Below are positions 8,101 to 17,215 of a stretch of DNA of 64,000 nucleotides, one piece after another. This stretch comes from Duganella aceris. GTDB lineage: Bacteria; Pseudomonadota; Gammaproteobacteria; Burkholderiales; Burkholderiaceae_D. The notes beneath the pieces were generated by a model. The model made no database searches, was not told where the DNA came from, and was given only the letters and a program-made list of their open reading frames with translations. Made by a program: the position numbers and the translations under genes. The DNA is taken from the NCBI RefSeq assembly GCF_011090165.1, contig NZ_JAADJT010000002.1, positions 124,001 through 188,000 on the forward strand, given 5' to 3'. Numbering within the stretch: position 1 is the first letter of the stretch; each line of letters starts with the position of its first letter.

Positions 8101-9720
8101 GTGCCTAAACTAGATAAACCGAAGATCCTGGTCGTCAACGACGATGCCAACAGCCTGTTCGCGCTGACCAGCCTGCTCGCCCAATGGGCCGGGCAGGAAT
8201 CCTATGAAGTGCTGGCGGCGCGCTCCGGACAGGAAGCGCTGCGCCAGGTGCTAATGCACGACTTCGCGGTGATCCTGCTCGACGTCAACATGCCCGGCAT
8301 GGACGGATTCGAGACCGCCGAAGCGATCCACGCCCGCGCCCGCTCGGCCGACATTCCGATCATCTTCATCACCGCCTTCCTCGCCGACGAGCTGGACCGC
8401 CTGAAGGCCTACCAGCACGGCGCCGTCGACTTCCTGTTCACGCCGGTGATCCCGCAGGTGCTGCACGCCAAGATCGCGGTGTTCGTCGCGCTGTCGGTGA
8501 AGAACGAGGAGTTGAAGCAGCAGGCGCGCCAGCTCAGCCTGCGCACCACCGAACTGACCGCCACCAACAAGCACCTGACGCGCGAGATCGAAGACCGCAA
8601 GATGGCCGAGCGGCAGAACCACGCCAAGGACGAGTTCCTGGCGATGCTGGGCCACGAGCTGCGCAATCCGCTCAGCGCCATCAGCAGCGCCGCCTCGCTG
8701 ATCGGCCTGCCCGGCGTCTCGCTCGACGGCGTGCAGCGCGCCAAGAAAATCATCCAGCGCCAGAGCCAGCATCTGGGCCGCATCGTCGACGACCTGCTCG
8801 ACCTGTCGCGCGCGATGTCGGGCAAGATCCTGCTCAGCCGCGCGCCGCTGGACCTGGCGGCGCTGGTCGCCGCCTCGCTGGAAACCTACCGCGCCACCGG
8901 CCGCAGCACCGACTACGAACTGGTGCAGGATCTCGACCCCGGCTGGATCGACGGCGACAGCACCCGGCTGGAGCAAATCACCAGCAACCTGATCGACAAC
9001 GCGCTGAAGTACACGCCGTCCGGCGGCCGCATCGAGGTGCGCACCTGGACCGAGAACGACGACGTGGTGCTGAGCGTGCGCGACACCGGCGTCGGCATCG
9101 CCGCCGACCTGCTGCCGCATGTGTTCGACGTGTTCGTGCAGGGCACCAGCACGCTCGACCGTTCGCAGGGCGGGCTCGGCATCGGCCTGTCGCTGGTGCG
9201 CCGCATGGCCGAGCTGCATGGCGGCGGCATCGAGGCCGAGAGCAAGGGCCCGGGCGGCGGCAGCACCTTCACGCTGCGCCTGCCGCGCATCGAGCACCAG
9301 GCCGCGCCGGCGCCGGCGCCGGCCCAGACGCCGGAGCAAGGCAAGCCCAGCGTGCTGCTGATCGAAGACAACGACGACGGCCGCGAGATGATGACCATGA
9401 TGCTCGGCTGTTACGGCTACGAAGTGGAATCGGCCGCCGACGGCTTGCTGGGACTGGCGGCCGCCGAGCGCTTCCAGCCCGACCTGGCGCTGGTCGACAT
9501 CGGCCTGCCCGGCATCGACGGCTACGAGGTGGCGCGCCGGCTGCGCGCCGATCCGGCCACACGCGACATCAAGCTGATCGCGCTCACCGGCTACGGCCTG
9601 GCCGACGACCTGCGGCGCGTGATGGACGCCGGCTTCGACCTGCACCTGGTCAAGCCGGTCGACATCGAGCAGCTGATGGAAGCCATCGGCAGCTGCGCCC
9701 GCGTGCCGGTCAAACAATAG
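8101..9720 (+). CDS. Hybrid histidine kinase REC-HisKA-HATPase-REC
   Basis: About 540 residues, cytoplasmic. An N-terminal receiver (Asp61 in [11 protein letters not shown]) has FTPV where most receivers have a Lys-Pro pair. A coiled coil leads to HisKA (His185 in [11 protein letters not shown]) and HATPase ([27 protein letters not shown]). A C-terminal receiver has Asp466 in [11 protein letters not shown] and the usual Lys in LVKPVDI. Input must come as phosphate or a partner protein, since there is no sensor domain. The GTG at 8101 is chosen because the promoter at 8005-8033 excludes the upstream ATG; a GTG at 8077 is the alternative. Confidence 0.9.
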   Translation: MPKLDKPKILVVNDDANSLFALTSLLAQWAGQESYEVLAARSGQEALRQVLMHDFAVILLDVNMPGMDGFETAEAIHARARSADIPIIFITAFLADELDRLKAYQHGAVDFLFTPVIPQVLHAKIAVFVALSVKNEELKQQARQLSLRTTELTATNKHLTREIEDRKMAERQNHAKDEFLAMLGHELRNPLSAISSAASLIGLPGVSLDGVQRAKKIIQRQSQHLGRIVDDLLDLSRAMSGKILLSRAPLDLAALVAASLETYRATGRSTDYELVQDLDPGWIDGDSTRLEQITSNLIDNALKYTPSGGRIEVRTWTENDDVVLSVRDTGVGIAADLLPHVFDVFVQGTSTLDRSQGGLGIGLSLVRRMAELHGGGIEAESKGPGGGSTFTLRLPRIEHQAAPAPAPAQTPEQGKPSVLLIEDNDDGREMMTMMLGCYGYEVESAADGLLGLAAAERFQPDLALVDIGLPGIDGYEVARRLRADPATRDIKLIALTGYGLADDLRRVMDAGFDLHLVKPVDIEQLMEAIGSCARVPVKQ

Positions 9721-9816
9721 CCCGGCACGCTTGCGGCGCCAGAGTGCGCCATGACTTGCGAAGCTCGGGTATGATCGGAACAAACGCAGTCCGCCCCGAA
9801 CCTACAGAGAAAAACA

Positions 9817-10548
9817 ATGTCCGTACCGGCCCCGCAAGAACAAACCCAGCAACCTGACGCGCTGCGCAGCGCGGATTTGAGCGAACTGCTCGGCCACGTC
9901 CATACCTGCTGGGACAACGAACGCCGCTCGCTGTCGCGCCAGCTGCACGACAGCCTCGGCTCGTCGCTGACCGCGCTGACCATGCACCTCGGCCTGCTGA
10001 TGCAGAAGATGCCGCAGGAGCCCGCGCTGCAGGACCGCGCCGGCCACATGAAGAAGCTGCTGATGCAGATCGTCGAAACCAACCGCCAGATGCAGATCAA
10101 GCTGTGGAACGACAAGCTGGAATTCCTCGGCGTGCGCGTGGCGCTGGGCGAGCTGGCCGAACAGTTCGGCCAGCAGCACCAGATCACCACCCGCTGCAGC
10201 CTGCCGGAAGACGAACTCGACTGCCCGCGCAGCTACGGCATCGTGCTGCTGCACACGCTGGAGGAAGCGCTGCGCAACATCGCCGCGCACGCGCAGGCCA
10301 CCGAGGTCGACGTGATCGTCGACGACAACGAAGATGAAGTGATGATGACGGTGAAGGACAACGGCGCCGGCCTGAGCGGCCCGGTGTCGGCCAAGCCCGG
10401 CGAGTCCAGCGGCAAGTTCGGCCTGCGCATGGCGCGCGAACGCGCCGCCTACCTCGGCGGCACGCTGACCTTGTCGGCCGGCGCCGAGGGCGGCGTCACA
10501 CTGACCATGGTGCTGCCCAAGCACCCCGGCGCGATGTCGTCAGTGTAG
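9817..10548 (+). CDS. Short NarL-family-type sensor histidine kinase
   Basis: A 243-residue kinase of the HisKA_3/HATPase_c type that pairs with LuxR-type regulators. The phospho-acceptor His is in SRQLHDSLGSSLTAL (~46). The ATP lid is reduced: EEALRNIAAHAQAT gives the N-box and DNGAGLSG the G1 box. No sensor domain or membrane segment is present, so it is a soluble core kinase. No LuxR-type partner lies beside it. Its 3' end overlaps the convergent ndh gene by 9 bases. Confidence 0.85.
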   Translation: MSVPAPQEQTQQPDALRSADLSELLGHVHTCWDNERRSLSRQLHDSLGSSLTALTMHLGLLMQKMPQEPALQDRAGHMKKLLMQIVETNRQMQIKLWNDKLEFLGVRVALGELAEQFGQQHQITTRCSLPEDELDCPRSYGIVLLHTLEEALRNIAAHAQATEVDVIVDDNEDEVMMTVKDNGAGLSGPVSAKPGESSGKFGLRMARERAAYLGGTLTLSAGAEGGVTLTMVLPKHPGAMSSV

Positions 10549-11838
10549 TTTCACCAGCGGCGTGCTGCGCTTGATCAGGAAGCGCGCCAGCGCCAGCACG
10601 CCGGTACGCACCGTGCCCAGCACCGCCTGGTGATGCATCAGGTGCAGGCTCACATACATCATGCGCGCGACGAAGCCGTCGACGAACCAGCTTAAGCCCT
10701 TCAGCGATCCCATCAGGCTGCCCACCGAGGTGGTGCGGCCGAACGACACCAGCGAACCGTAGTCGCGGTACTCGTACGGCTTGGCCTGCGGCGGCTTGCC
10801 CTGGTGACGGCGCATGAAGGTCTCCAGCAGATAGTCGGCCTGCTGGTGCGCGGCTTGCGCGCGCGGCGGCACCAGTTTGCCGTCCGGCCCGGCGCAGGCG
10901 GCGCAATCGCCGAGCGCGTAAATATGATCGAAACCCTTGACCGCCAGGTCGGCGCCGACGTCGAGCTGGCCCGACTTCACGGTCGGCAAGCCGAGCTCCC
11001 GCAAGAAATCCGGCGCCTTGATGCCGGCCGCCCACACCACCAGCTGCGCCGGATAGACGGTGTCGCCGGCGGTCACGCTGTCGGCGGCGATCGCGGTGAC
11101 GCGGGTCGAGGTGACCACCTTGACCGCGCGCTGTTGCAGCAGTTCCAGCGCGGCGGCCGAGACCTTCTCCGGCAGCGGCGCCAGGATGCGCGGCGCGCCT
11201 TCGAGCAGCGTGATGCGCACGTCGCGCTCGGCCTGCAATTGGCGGAAGCCGTAGGCGGCATACACGCCGCTGGCTTCGCGCAACTCGGCCGCCAGCTCGA
11301 CGCCGGTGGCGCCGCCGCCGATGATGACGACATCGATGCCGGCCTCCGGCTGCGTGCTCTTCTTTAATTCGGCCAAGGTCAGCAGCTTGAGCAGCGTCAG
11401 GCGGAAGCGCTCGGCGTCTTCGGTGGCGTTGAGGGAGATGGTGTGCTCGGCCGCGCCGGGCACGCCGAAATAATTGGAGGTGCTGCCGACCGCCATCACC
11501 AGCGACTCGAAGCCGATGCGGCGCTCGGGCAGCACCTGCTCCAGGCGGTCGTCGCTGAAGATGGCGCCGACGGTCAGCTGCCGCTGCGCGGTGTCGAGCG
11601 CCAGCATCGGCCCATAGACGAAGGTGAAGCGGTTGTCGTGCGCCAGCATCTGGTAGGACAAGCCTTCCTGGTGCACGTCCAGCGTGCCGGCCGCGACCTC
11701 GTGCAGCGACGGCTTCCAGATATGGTAGAGCCGGCTATCCACCAGCATGACCGATTCCGGGCCCAGTTTACGGCCGAGTTTGCAGGCCAGTTCCAGCCCG
11801 CCCGCCCCGCCGCCGACAATCACGATTTTGCTATGCAA
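10540..11838 (-). CDS. ndh: Type II NADH dehydrogenase (NDH-2)
   Basis: A 432-residue single-subunit NADH:quinone oxidoreductase of the respiratory chain; non-proton-pumping, attached to the inner face of the membrane. Two dinucleotide-binding motifs are visible: IVIVGGGAGGLELA at the N-terminus for FAD and VVIIGGGATGVELAAEL near 170 for NADH, plus the second flavin motif IYALGDCA and the quinone-side AQAAHQQ. The C-terminus is amphipathic and basic, as expected for membrane attachment. The start is a TTG at 11838 with AGGAG seven bases upstream; no in-frame ATG precedes the conserved glycine motif. Confidence 0.9.
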   Translation of the reverse strand: MHSKIVIVGGGAGGLELACKLGRKLGPESVMLVDSRLYHIWKPSLHEVAAGTLDVHQEGLSYQMLAHDNRFTFVYGPMLALDTAQRQLTVGAIFSDDRLEQVLPERRIGFESLVMAVGSTSNYFGVPGAAEHTISLNATEDAERFRLTLLKLLTLAELKKSTQPEAGIDVVIIGGGATGVELAAELREASGVYAAYGFRQLQAERDVRITLLEGAPRILAPLPEKVSAAALELLQQRAVKVVTSTRVTAIAADSVTAGDTVYPAQLVVWAAGIKAPDFLRELGLPTVKSGQLDVGADLAVKGFDHIYALGDCAACAGPDGKLVPPRAQAAHQQADYLLETFMRRHQGKPPQAKPYEYRDYGSLVSFGRTTSVGSLMGSLKGLSWFVDGFVARMMYVSLHLMHHQAVLGTVRTGVLALARFLIKRSTPLVKLH

Positions 11839-11873
11839 AAGCTACTCCTGTTGTGGCGGCCTGGGCCGCCGGG

Positions 11874-12377
11874 TTAATCCCTGCGGCCGGGGCCGCGATG
11901 GTCGCCGTGGTTGTCCCCGCGATCGCCACGATGGTCGCCGTGGCCCCGGTCGGGACCAGGGCCGCGGTGATCGTCGCGATGATGATCGCGGCGGTCGTCG
12001 GGACGGCCATGATGCTCGGGACCGCGGCCGCCGTGGCCATGGTTGGCGCGATAGTGCGGCGCGTAGTTGTTGGTGTACCAGCCGTCCTGCACGAACAGCA
12101 CGCGCTGGCCGCAGGCGTTGTAGTAGCCGCAATGACGCGACCAATGTTTTCTATGACCGGGCGGCACGCGCAGATAGATCGGCGCCGATTCGACGTAGCG
12201 CACCGGGCGCTGCACCAGCACCGGCTGGGCGTAGACCACCTGCGGCTGCGGATAGCCGCCGATATCGATGCGGCCGTAAAAACCGGGCTGGCCGACGCTG
12301 ACCGACATCGCGACATCGGACGCGAACGCGGTGGAGGACAAGGCCAGCAGGCTGGCGGCGAGAATCTTGGCTTTCAT
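11874..12377 (-). CDS. Secreted protein with His/Arg/Asp-rich tail
   Basis: A 167-residue protein with a clear signal peptide (MKAKILAASLLALSSTAFA). The middle is rich in Tyr, Pro and Val. The last ~60 residues are low-complexity His, Arg, Gly and Asp (GDHRGDRGDNHGDHRGP), partly made of duplicated 15-bp DNA units at 11896-11910 and 11929-11943. Such tails often bind metal ions, but the role here is unknown. It ends 35 bases before ndh on the same strand and could be co-transcribed with it. Confidence 0.7.
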   Translation of the reverse strand: MKAKILAASLLALSSTAFASDVAMSVSVGQPGFYGRIDIGGYPQPQVVYAQPVLVQRPVRYVESAPIYLRVPPGHRKHWSRHCGYYNACGQRVLFVQDGWYTNNYAPHYRANHGHGGRGPEHHGRPDDRRDHHRDDHRGPGPDRGHGDHRGDRGDNHGDHRGPGRRD

Positions 12378-12542
12378 GTCTTTACTCTGGGATGCCAAGC
12401 GAACTTGCTTGGGACGCCAGCTTACCGGCAAATGATACGCCCATCTGTTCGCCAGCGTACACAAGCTGCCTCGCGCTTGCTCGATAGAAATAAAGCATGT
12501 TAAAATAATCGTTCGACACCTAACCATTAGCCACTGAATATT

Positions 12543-12977
12543 ATGTCTTCTATCGAAGAGCGCTTTTCCGCCGCGCTGCACGGCACCGCCCGCAACTGGC
12601 GCCTGGTGATCGACCGCCGTCTCAAACACCTGGGACTGAGCCAGGCCAGCTGGATGGCGATCGCCTTCATCGCCAAGCACAAGGAATCGATGTCGCAGAC
12701 CAGGCTGGCGTCGGCGGTCGGCGTCGAAGACCCGACCATGGTCGCCACCATCGACCGGCTGGTGAAGGCCGGCTACGTGGTGCGTACGCCATCCGAGACC
12801 GACCGCCGCGTCAAGCTGGTCAGTCTCACCGGGCAGGGCCAGGAGATCTATCAAAGCGTCTGGAAGGAAGCGGCGTCGGTGCGCGGTGAGCTGCTGAGCA
12901 AGGCCGATCCGGCGGCGCTGCGCATCGCCACCGAATTCCTCGAAACCATGCTGACCGATATCGAGACGCTGCTATGA
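12543..12977 (+). CDS. MarR-family transcriptional regulator of the efflux operon
   Basis: A 144-residue MarR-type winged-helix regulator. Helices around MSQTRLASAVGVEDPTMVAT form the DNA-binding part, followed by the wing with the family motif DRRVKLVSLTGQG. Its stop overlaps the start of the EmrB-like gene by four bases, so it is the first gene of the efflux operon and very probably represses it, releasing DNA on binding an aromatic compound. A promoter with TTGCTC (12477-12482), 18 bases and TAAAAT (12501-12506) is plausible upstream. Confidence 0.9.
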   Translation: MSSIEERFSAALHGTARNWRLVIDRRLKHLGLSQASWMAIAFIAKHKESMSQTRLASAVGVEDPTMVATIDRLVKAGYVVRTPSETDRRVKLVSLTGQGQEIYQSVWKEAASVRGELLSKADPAALRIATEFLETMLTDIETLL

Positions 12978-14506
12978 GCACGGCCGCGGCCACCGCACCG
13001 GAAGGCGCCATCAACCGCCGCATGATCACCATCTCGATCATGCTGGCGACCATCATCCAGGCGCTCGACGGCACCATCGCCAACGTCGCGCTGCCGCACA
13101 TGCAGGGCAGCCTGTCGGCCTCGCAGGACCAGATCACCTGGGTGCTGACCTCGTTCATCGTCGCCGCCGCCATCGCCACCCCGCTGACCGGCTGGCTGTG
13201 CGACCGCTTCGGCCTGAAGAACATCTTCCTCACCTCGGTGGCCGGCTTCACCATCGCCTCGATCCTGTGCGGTCTCTCCGGTTCGCTGGCGCAGATCGTC
13301 GCCGCGCGCCTGCTGCAAGGCGTGTTCGGCGCGGCGCTGGTGCCGCTGTCGCAGGCCACGCTGCTCGATATCAACCCGCGCGAAAAACACGGCTCGGCGA
13401 TGGCGGTGTGGGGCATGGGCGTGATGATCGGCCCCATCCTTGGCCCGACGCTGGGCGGCTGGCTGACCGACAGCTACGACTGGCGCTGGGTATTCTTCAT
13501 CAACATCCCGATCGGCGCGGTGGCCTTCTACGGCATCTGGCGCTATATCCGCCCCACCGCCGCGCCGCGCAAGATGACCTTCGACGGCTTCGGCTTCGCC
13601 ACGCTCAGCCTGTCGATCGGCGCGCTGCAGATGCTGCTGGACCGGGGCGAGCAGAACGACTGGTTCAGCGCCACCGAAACCTGGGTCGAAGCCATCATCC
13701 TGGCGATGAGCTTCGCCTACTTCGTCGCCCACACCGCCACCCGGCCGGCGGGCAAATCCTTCTTCGATTACCGACTGCTGCGCAATTCCAACTACGTCAG
13801 CGGTCTGTTGTTCATCTTCATCGTCGGCCTGGTGTTGTTCGCCACCCGCGCGCTGACGCCGTCGATGCTGCAAGGCCTGATGGGCTATCCGGCCAAGATC
13901 GCCGGCCTGGTCACGGCGCCCAGCGGCATCGGCACCATGATCGCGATGATGCTGGTGGGACGACTGGTCGGCAAGGTCGACCTGCGGCTGCTGCTGGGCG
14001 GAGGCTTCGCCATCACCGCCTTCTCGCTGTGGCAGATGACGCGCTACACGCTGGTGCTGTCGCAAAGCGACATCGTCTGGCCGGGCGTGATCCAGGGCCT
14101 GGGCCTCGGGCTGGTGTTCGTGCCGCTGAGCGCCGCCACCTTCGCCACGCTGTCGCCCGAGATGCGCGCCGAAGGCACGGCGATCTATAGCCTGATCCGC
14201 AATATCGGCAGCTCGATCGGCATCGCGCTGGTGCAGACGCTGTTGGTGCGGAACACCCAGACGGTGCATTCTTCGCTGGTCGAGCATGTCACCACCGTCA
14301 ACCCGGCGCTGCTGGACAACCTGGCCACGCCGCAGGCCGCCGCCGCGCTGAACAACGAGATCACCCGCCAGGCCTCGATGATCGCCTACGTCGACGACTT
14401 CTGGCTGATGATGATCTTGACCTTGTGCGTGATCCCCCTGCTGCTGCTGGTCAAGCCGCCGGCGAAGAACGTGCCGACGGTGGTCGACCACGCCGCGATG
14501 GATTGA
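12974..14506 (+). CDS. emrB: DHA2-family drug efflux permease (EmrB type)
   Basis: A 510-residue inner-membrane MFS transporter of the 14-helix DHA2 class, which exports drugs by proton antiport. The N-terminal signature LDGTIANVALPHMQGSL and the loop motif GWLCDRFGLKN are clear, and motif C (MGVMIGPILGPTLGG) marks it as an antiporter. It works with the EmrA adaptor (15978) and outer-membrane factor (14530) as a three-part pump. Its start overlaps the marR stop (ATGA). Confidence 0.92.
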   Translation: MSTAAATAPEGAINRRMITISIMLATIIQALDGTIANVALPHMQGSLSASQDQITWVLTSFIVAAAIATPLTGWLCDRFGLKNIFLTSVAGFTIASILCGLSGSLAQIVAARLLQGVFGAALVPLSQATLLDINPREKHGSAMAVWGMGVMIGPILGPTLGGWLTDSYDWRWVFFINIPIGAVAFYGIWRYIRPTAAPRKMTFDGFGFATLSLSIGALQMLLDRGEQNDWFSATETWVEAIILAMSFAYFVAHTATRPAGKSFFDYRLLRNSNYVSGLLFIFIVGLVLFATRALTPSMLQGLMGYPAKIAGLVTAPSGIGTMIAMMLVGRLVGKVDLRLLLGGGFAITAFSLWQMTRYTLVLSQSDIVWPGVIQGLGLGLVFVPLSAATFATLSPEMRAEGTAIYSLIRNIGSSIGIALVQTLLVRNTQTVHSSLVEHVTTVNPALLDNLATPQAAAALNNEITRQASMIAYVDDFWLMMILTLCVIPLLLLVKPPAKNVPTVVDHAAMD

Positions 14507-14529
14507 TGATGAAACGATTGGAACCCCAC

Positions 14530-15963
14530 ATGAAGATAACCGTTCTCGCACTGGCCGCCGGCTTGGCGCTGGCCCTGGCCGGCTGCGCCCAGATCATGCC
14601 CGACCTGCATCCACAGGCCAAGCGCGACATCGCCAGCGCCGAACTGGCGGCCGGCATCAAACTCGCGCACGAAGGCTGGCCCGAGGCGCAATGGTGGACC
14701 GCCTACCACGACGAGCAATTGAACGCGCTGATGAAGCAGGCGCTGGCCTCCGGCCCGAGCCTGGAAGTGGCGGCGGCCCACATCGGCGCCGCGCGTTCGG
14801 CGCTGTCGCGCAGCGCGGCCGATCTGGGCATCGACGTCGAAGCCTACGCCAACGCCAACCGCCAGCGCTATTCGGGCACCGGCCTGTTCCCGGCGCCGAT
14901 CGGCGGCGCCTACTTCACCTCGGAGACGCTGCGGCTGGACCTGCGCTACAACTTCGACTGGTGGGGCAAGAACCGCGCGCAAGTGGCCGCCGCCGTCGGC
15001 GAACTGAACGCCGACCGCGCCGCCTATGCCGACAGCGAACAATTGCTGGCCGCCGCCATCGCGCAAAGCTACTTCCGGCTGCAAGGCGCGTGGGCGCGTC
15101 TGGACAACGCCGAACAGATGGCGGCCGCGCAAACGGCGCTGGTGCAGGACAAGGCCAGGCGCATCGCGCGCGGCCTCGCCAACGCCGACGAACAACGCGG
15201 CGCCGAGGCGGACCTGAGCCTGATCCGCAAGCAGCAGGCCGTGCTGCAAGCGGACATCGAACACGAACGCGAAGCGCTGCGCGCGCTGGCCGGCGCCGAC
15301 AACACCGCGCTGGCCGACCTGAAGCCGGTCGCGCCGACGTCCACGCCGCACGCCCTGCCCGCCCATCTCGGCATGGACCTGCTGGCGCGCCGCCCGGACC
15401 TGCAAGCGGCGCGCTGGAAGCTGGAAGCCTCGCTCAGCAAGATCGACGCGGCCAAGGCGGCCTTCTATCCGGACGTGAACCTGACCGGCTCGATCGGCCT
15501 CGACACCGTCAAGGTCGAGAACCTGCTGCAGGCGGCCAGCCGCACCGTCTACCTTGGCCCGACGCTGACCTTGCCGCTGTTCGACAGCAAGCGCCTGGAC
15601 GCGCAGCTGGACGGCGCCCGCACCGGCCGCAACGAACGCATCGCCGAATACAACCAGGCCATCGTCGAAGCGGTGCGCGAGGTGGCGCAGGACGGCGCGC
15701 AGTTGCAAGGCATCGAGCGGCAGATCGCGCAGCAGACGGCCGCCACCGGATCGGCGCGCGCGCAGCTGGCGTCGGCGCAGGCGCGGCTGGACCACGGCCT
15801 GGCCGACAACGGCAGCGTGCTGAATGCACGCCTGGCGTTGCTGCGCCAGCGCGACGCCGACTTCTACCTGCAACAGGTCCAGCTGCTGGCCGAAGTCGCG
15901 CTGACCAACGCGCTGGGCGGCGGCTATCACGAACAGGCGCCGCTGGCCACCGCCTCCAAATAA
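14530..15963 (+). CDS. Outer-membrane efflux factor lipoprotein (NodT/OprM type)
   Basis: A 477-residue TolC-like channel protein. From ATG 14530 the product has a lipoprotein signal peptide ending in LALAGC, so the mature protein is acylated on Cys19. Two repeats of the outer membrane efflux fold follow: YNFDWWGKNRAQVAA in the first, and LLARRPDLQAARWKLEAS plus FYPDVNLTGSIGLD in the second. Starts at 14506 or 14509, which touch the emrB stop, would only lengthen the signal region. It completes the efflux pump with EmrA and EmrB. Confidence 0.9.
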   Translation: MKITVLALAAGLALALAGCAQIMPDLHPQAKRDIASAELAAGIKLAHEGWPEAQWWTAYHDEQLNALMKQALASGPSLEVAAAHIGAARSALSRSAADLGIDVEAYANANRQRYSGTGLFPAPIGGAYFTSETLRLDLRYNFDWWGKNRAQVAAAVGELNADRAAYADSEQLLAAAIAQSYFRLQGAWARLDNAEQMAAAQTALVQDKARRIARGLANADEQRGAEADLSLIRKQQAVLQADIEHEREALRALAGADNTALADLKPVAPTSTPHALPAHLGMDLLARRPDLQAARWKLEASLSKIDAAKAAFYPDVNLTGSIGLDTVKVENLLQAASRTVYLGPTLTLPLFDSKRLDAQLDGARTGRNERIAEYNQAIVEAVREVAQDGAQLQGIERQIAQQTAATGSARAQLASAQARLDHGLADNGSVLNARLALLRQRDADFYLQQVQLLAEVALTNALGGGYHEQAPLATASK

Positions 15964-15977
15964 TTCAAGGAACGATC

Positions 15978-17132
15978 ATGAGCACCGAAATCATCAAACC
16001 CAACGACAAAAAGCGCAAGACCGTCCTGGCCGGCATCACGCTGCTGTTCATCGCCGCCGGCATCGCCTATGCGGCCTACTACCAGATCGTGCTGTCCAAG
16101 GTGCAGGAGACCGACAACGCCTACGTCGGCGGCAACCTGGTGAACCTGTCGTCGCAGGTGACCGGCAACGTCACCGAGATCGGCGCCGACGAGACCCAGA
16201 TGGTGCAGGCCGGCGCGCCCGTCATCAAGCTCGATTCGGCCGACGCCGACGTCGCGCTGGCCCAGGCCGACGCCAAGCTGGGCGCCGCCGTACGCCAGCA
16301 GCGCCAGCGCTACGCCGACGTGGCGCAGTACGACGCCACCATCGCGCAACGCAAGCTGCAGTTGAAGAACGCGGAAGATGACCTGGCGCGGCGCAAGCCG
16401 CTGGCGGCCGACCACACGGTGTCGGGCGAGGAAGTCGAGCACGCGCGCCAGGCGGTGGACAACGCCCGCGCCGCGATCGCGGTGGCGGTGCAGCAGGAGG
16501 CGGCGGCGCAGGCCGGCGTGGCCGGCGTGCCGGTGGCGCAGCATCCGGCGGTGCAGGCGGCCAAGGCCGACTATGTGCAAGCGTGGCTGGCGGCGCGCCG
16601 CAACACCATCCTGGCGCCGGTGTCGGGCTACGTGGCCAAGCGCAGCGTGCAGCTCGGCGCGCGCGCCACGCCTGGGACTTCGCTGATGTCCATCGTGCCG
16701 CTGGACCAGTTGTGGGTCGACGCCAACTTCAAGGAATCGGAGCTGCGTAATATCCGCGTCGGCCAGACGGCCAGGGTGGAGGCGGATATGTATGGCAACA
16801 AGGTCGAGTTCCACGGCAAGGTGGTCGGGCTGTCGGCCGGCACCGGCAGCGCCTTTTCGCTGCTGCCGGCGCAGAACGCCAGCGGCAACTGGATCAAGGT
16901 GGTGCAGCGGCTGCCGGTGCGGATCGCGCTGGACGCCAAGGAGTTGAAGGAGCATCCGTTGCGCATCGGTTTGTCGACCACGGTGTCGGTCGATATCAGC
17001 AAGACCGATGGCCCGGTGCTGGGCGCGGCGATGCCGCAGGCGCCGGTCTACACCACGCAGGCGCTGACGCTGCCCTTGCAGCAGGCCGCGTCGGCCGCCG
17101 ACGGCATCATCGCCCACAACCTGCTCAAATAA
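15978..17132 (+). CDS. emrA: Membrane-fusion protein (EmrA type)
   Basis: A 384-residue periplasmic adaptor that joins the EmrB-like permease to the outer-membrane channel. One membrane helix (~17-38) follows a short basic tail (NDKKRKT). VQETDNAYVGGNLVNLSSQV starts the beta-barrel/lipoyl region, a long alpha-helical hairpin spans ~95-200, and ILAPVSGYVAKRSVQLG returns to the lipoyl half. The start has AAGGA six bases before ATG. It is last in the marR-emrB-channel-emrA operon. Confidence 0.92.
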   Translation: MSTEIIKPNDKKRKTVLAGITLLFIAAGIAYAAYYQIVLSKVQETDNAYVGGNLVNLSSQVTGNVTEIGADETQMVQAGAPVIKLDSADADVALAQADAKLGAAVRQQRQRYADVAQYDATIAQRKLQLKNAEDDLARRKPLAADHTVSGEEVEHARQAVDNARAAIAVAVQQEAAAQAGVAGVPVAQHPAVQAAKADYVQAWLAARRNTILAPVSGYVAKRSVQLGARATPGTSLMSIVPLDQLWVDANFKESELRNIRVGQTARVEADMYGNKVEFHGKVVGLSAGTGSAFSLLPAQNASGNWIKVVQRLPVRIALDAKELKEHPLRIGLSTTVSVDISKTDGPVLGAAMPQAPVYTTQALTLPLQQAASAADGIIAHNLLK

Positions 17133-17144
17133 ACCCGGTACAGC

Positions 17145-17174
17145 GGGGTCAGACCCCGTACGGGGTCTGACCCC
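17145..17174. repeat. 30-bp perfect palindrome, GGGGTCAG family
   Basis: The sequence reads GGGGTCAGACCCCGTAC from the left and its exact complement from the right. It lies 13 bases past the emrA stop and before the convergent gene at 17216. The GGGGTCAG core is shared with the repeat at 55-138. It may serve as a terminator for the efflux operon, without a T tract. Confidence 0.8.
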
Positions 17175-17215
17175 AGAGAGTCAACGCCTTGCGGGGTGAA
17201 GCGCCACGCCAGCCG

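Noticed and set aside
14691..15977. Long N-terminal extension of the EmrA frame
   Set aside because: It overlaps the outer-membrane factor gene in another frame; the real EmrA start at 15978 has a ribosome site and a normal N-terminus.
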